Positions 61,301-64,000 of a DNA stretch of 64,000 nt are shown one piece after another; positions within the stretch are counted from its first letter, which is position 1; each line of letters opens with the position of its first letter. The stretch spans positions 1 to 64,000 of the forward strand of contig NZ_FCOU01000007.1 in the NCBI RefSeq assembly GCF_900046475.1, given 5' to 3'. This DNA is from Collinsella ihumii. Lineage in GTDB: Bacteria > Actinomycetota > Coriobacteriia > Coriobacteriales > Coriobacteriaceae. The position numbers and the translations under genes are program-made. Under the pieces are notes generated by a model, which saw only the letters and a list, made by a program, of their open reading frames with translations, was not told the DNA's origin and searched no databases.

Positions 61301-62626
61301 ATGAAAGACAAGCTCAACATCGTTCTCATCGGCGGGGGCTCCACGTGGTGCCCGGGCATCCTGAAGGCGCTCACCAAGCATCTCGATATCTTCCCGCTGA
61401 ACCGTGTGTGCCTGTACGACATCGACGCCGAGCGCCAGGAGCCCATCGGCGAGTTCGGCAAGGTCCTGTTCGCCGAGGAGGCGCCCAGCGTCGAGTTCAT
61501 CTACACCACCGACAAGGACGTCGCCTACACCGACATCGACTTCGCCCTGTGCCAGATCCGCACCGGTGGCTACGAGATGCGCAGCAAGGACGAGAAGATC
61601 CCTCTGTCCATGGGCATCATCGGCCAGGAGACGGTCGGCCCCGGCGGCATGGCCTACGGCATGCGCTCCATGCGCGACATGGTCGAGATCGTGAACGATG
61701 TGCGCGAGCGCAGCCCGGAGGCGTGGATCATCAACTACACCAACCCGGCGGCGATCGTGGCTTACGGCCTGGACCGCATCTTCCCGGACGAGAAGCGCGT
61801 GCTCAACATCTGCGACCAGCCGGTCAACCTGCTTCGCTCTTACGGCCGCCTGCTCGGCCGCGACATGACCAACGTCGAGCCCGTGTACTTCGGCCTCAAC
61901 CACTTCGGCTGGTTCACGCACCTCTATGACGAGGAGGGCAACGACCTCGTGCCGCTCGTCAAGGAGTACACCGAGAAGAACGGATTCCTTCCCGTCGACG
62001 CCGAGCAGCGCGACCAGTCGTGGCTCGACACCTACGCCATGGTCAAGGACATGCTCGAGGACTTCCCCGAGTACCTGCCCAACACCTACCTGCAGTACTA
62101 CCTGTATCCGGAGTACAAGCTGGCACATCTCGATCCCAACTACACCCGCTCCGACGAGGTCATGAACGGCCGCGAGAAGCGCGTGTTCACCGAGTGCCGC
62201 CGCGTGGCCGAGGCCGGAACCGCCAAGGGCTCCTCGGTCGTGCAGAACGACGCGCACGGCGACATGATCGTCGAGGTGTCCTCCGCCATCTACCGCAACA
62301 CCCGCAAGACGTTCATCGTCATGGTCCGCAACGACGGCATCATCGAGGGCATGCCCGACGATGCTATGGTCGAGGTCGCCGCGAGCGTGGGCAAGAACGG
62401 TCCCGACCCGTATGCCGTGGGCAAGATCGGGACGTTCTACCGCGGCCTCATGGAGAACCAGTACGCATACGAGCGCCTCACCGTCGAGGCCTGGATGGAG
62501 GGGTCCTACGAGAAGGCGCTGCAGGCGCTGACCCTCAACCGCCTGGTGGGTGACGCCAAGAAGGCCCGCAAGGTGCTCGATGCGCTCATCGAGGCCAACA
62601 AGGGCTACTGGCCCGAGCTCCGCTAG
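61301..62626 (+). CDS. 6-phospho-alpha-glucosidase, glycoside hydrolase family 4 (second copy)
   Basis: 441 aa. NIVLIGGGSTWCPGILKAL is the NAD loop; IINYTNPAAIVAYG, LNICDQPVNLL (metal Cys) and FGLNHFGWFTHLYDE (metal His) are the GH4 core. It shares the layout of the 22773 protein but is clearly diverged, and it lies next to a different EIIC. The start is ATG 61301 with cggggagtgg upstream; GTG 61292 is in frame but less likely. Confidence 0.92.
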   Translation: MKDKLNIVLIGGGSTWCPGILKALTKHLDIFPLNRVCLYDIDAERQEPIGEFGKVLFAEEAPSVEFIYTTDKDVAYTDIDFALCQIRTGGYEMRSKDEKIPLSMGIIGQETVGPGGMAYGMRSMRDMVEIVNDVRERSPEAWIINYTNPAAIVAYGLDRIFPDEKRVLNICDQPVNLLRSYGRLLGRDMTNVEPVYFGLNHFGWFTHLYDEEGNDLVPLVKEYTEKNGFLPVDAEQRDQSWLDTYAMVKDMLEDFPEYLPNTYLQYYLYPEYKLAHLDPNYTRSDEVMNGREKRVFTECRRVAEAGTAKGSSVVQNDAHGDMIVEVSSAIYRNTRKTFIVMVRNDGIIEGMPDDAMVEVAASVGKNGPDPYAVGKIGTFYRGLMENQYAYERLTVEAWMEGSYEKALQALTLNRLVGDAKKARKVLDALIEANKGYWPELR

Positions 62627-62764
62627 CGAACCGACGTCGGGCGGCGCGTCGCGGGCGGATGGCAGGGGATCGTCCGCGGCGCGCCCGCTCGGCGCTGCGC
62701 TGTAACTGTCCGCGGGGCGCGGGGCATCCCGCCCGTCGCGTCCCGATGTCAGAGGGGACTGAAC

Positions 62765-64000
62765 ATGAACAAAGATGAATTGCTGGCGAAGTTCCAGCGT
62801 TTGGGCAAGGTCCTGATGACGCCCGTTTTGATCTTGCCTATCGCGGGCATCCTGCAGGGCTTCGGCAACGCCTTCACGAGTCCCATGCTGCTCGAGTACG
62901 CGCCATGGTTGGGGACCCCGGCGATCGCCATCTTCTTCTCGATCCTGAAGGCGGCCGCGGGCGTCGTGATGAGCAACATCCCGCTTATCTTCGCCGTGTG
63001 TTTGGCCTATGGGTTCGCCAAGGGGGAGAAGGCCACGGCGGCGCTGTGCGGCATGATCGGCTACATGACGCTCAACGCCGTGATGGGCACGTTCCTGACG
63101 GCGATCGGCACCATCGACCCGGAGAACCTGGCTACCGGCCAGAGCACCATCCTGGGCACGATTACGCTCGATACCGGCGTGATCGGCGGCCTTCTGGTCG
63201 GTGCGCTCGTCGCCTACCTGCATAATCGCTTCTACAAGATCGAGCTGCCGGCCGCGCTGTCCATCTTCAACGGCGTGAAGTTCATCCCGGCGGTCACGAT
63301 CGTGGGATGCAGCGTGCTCGCGCTGGTGCTCTCGCTCGTGTTTCCGCTCGTCCAGACGGCTCTGGGGGCGCTTTCCGACTTCATCCGCGCCACCGGCGTG
63401 TTCGGGTCGTTCGTATACGGCGCCGGCGAGCGCCTGCTGCTTCCCTTCGGCCTGCATCACTTCGTGTACCTGCCGTTCTTCTTCACCTCGCTCGGCGGTA
63501 CCGAGGTCATCGACGGCGAGACCATCTCCGGCGCCGTGAACATCTACAGTGCCATCCTGGGCTCAGCTACCACCCCGTTCGATATCAACGTGAGCCGCTT
63601 CGTCATGAACGGCAAGGTCATCTTCGCCATGTTCGGCCTGCCCGGTGCCGCGCTCGCCTTCTACAAGACGGCGCTGCCCGAGAACAAGAAGAAGACCGGT
63701 GCGCTCATGATCGCGCTCGTCATCCCGTGCGTGCTGTCCGGCATCACCGAGCCGCTCGAGTACTCGTTCCTGTTCATCGCGCCGGTGCTGTATCTGGTCC
63801 ACGCCATCATGGCCGGCCTTGCGTACGCGTTCACGTTCCTGCTGAACTTCAACGTCGCCGGCTCCGCGACGTTCGGGGGCCCGCTGCTGTCGCTGATCTT
63901 CAACGGCATCCTGGGGGCGAGCAAGGGATCCGGCTGGATGTCCATCCTCATCCTCGGCCCGATCTGGTTCGCGACGTACTTCTTCGTCTTCAAGACGCTG
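62765..64000 (+). CDS. PTS EIIC component, glucose/maltose family (cut by window end)
   Basis: A membrane permease with 412 codons visible, still open at the window edge. It begins MNKDELLAKFQRLGKVLMTP with gaggggactgaac upstream. Motifs ILPIAGILQGFG, LPFGLHHFVYLPFFF and GITEPLEYSFLFIAP are those of glucose/maltose-family EIIC. Any EIIB would follow beyond 64000. It is in one unit with GH4 61301 and probably imports its disaccharide. Confidence 0.93.
   Translation, partial: MNKDELLAKFQRLGKVLMTPVLILPIAGILQGFGNAFTSPMLLEYAPWLGTPAIAIFFSILKAAAGVVMSNIPLIFAVCLAYGFAKGEKATAALCGMIGYMTLNAVMGTFLTAIGTIDPENLATGQSTILGTITLDTGVIGGLLVGALVAYLHNRFYKIELPAALSIFNGVKFIPAVTIVGCSVLALVLSLVFPLVQTALGALSDFIRATGVFGSFVYGAGERLLLPFGLHHFVYLPFFFTSLGGTEVIDGETISGAVNIYSAILGSATTPFDINVSRFVMNGKVIFAMFGLPGAALAFYKTALPENKKKTGALMIALVIPCVLSGITEPLEYSFLFIAPVLYLVHAIMAGLAYAFTFLLNFNVAGSATFGGPLLSLIFNGILGASKGSGWMSILILGPIWFATYFFVFKTL

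Overview
The window is a high-GC bacterial chromosome segment. The rRNA sequences and gene content point to Coriobacteriia, most likely Collinsella or a close relative. The supporting features are the 16S type, the actinobacterial dnaK-grpE-dnaJ-hspR operon, many PTS genes in a high-GC genome, a NiaR-controlled nadABC operon and [NiFe]-hydrogenase maturation genes. The genus is inferred, not tested.

Layout. 1-5.4 kb: one 16S-23S-5S rRNA operon with no tRNA in its spacers, closed by a strong terminator. 5.7-12.65 kb: acpS, nnr, alr, a family-4 uracil-DNA glycosylase, tsaE and one gene that fuses TsaB, RimI and TsaD. 12.7-19.2 kb (minus strand): a small unknown gene, nikR, hypF, hypC, hypD, hypE and a HAD phosphatase; hypF is split by a one-base frameshift. 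19.5-24.2 kb: an alpha-glucoside PTS operon (EIIA, BglG-type antiterminator, EIICB, GH4 phospho-glucosidase) behind an overlapping RAT/terminator switch. 24.3-29.6 kb: trxA, a degenerate uracil-DNA-glycosylase-like protein, and nadA-nadB-nadC-niaR with a NiaR palindrome lying on the promoter. 29.7-33.5 kb (minus): an anion transporter, a UlaG-like metallo-hydrolase, a LysR regulator and a ferredoxin. 34.2-38.6 kb: the dnaK heat-shock operon ending in hspR. 38.6-46.4 kb: LysR and TetR regulators, an iron alcohol dehydrogenase, two flavodoxins (one an exported lipoprotein), a monooxygenase-fold protein, an FMN reductase, and a carboxymuconolactone decarboxylase/aldo-keto reductase/cupin operon with a MerR-type promoter. 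46.5-51 kb: a Cys-rich small-domain protein, a sortase-type surface protein and an M42 peptidase. 51.2-53.8 kb: a polar amino-acid ABC importer. 53.9-55.6 kb (minus): a secreted Cys/His-rich protein, an ECF sigma factor and an RsgI-like anti-sigma factor. 56.2-60.1 kb: a cyclophilin-fold lipoprotein, a gene remnant and clpB. 60.2-64 kb: a second GH4/PTS locus with an RpiR regulator; its EIIC runs off the window.

The regulatory DNA is unusually legible. dnaK and clpB share a near-identical upstream element (AAATCT-N15-AGATTT followed by TGTATA), and HspR is encoded at the end of the dnaK operon. The intergenic regions carry several families of palindromic DNA: two copies of a very long hairpin (one a perfect 50-bp stem) whose differences are compensatory, a perfect 32-bp inverted repeat after hspR, a 207-bp element with 28-bp terminal inverted repeats before dnaK, and at least two short dispersed repeat families. 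These palindromes and the secreted-protein/ECF/RsgI module are the least explained parts of the window.
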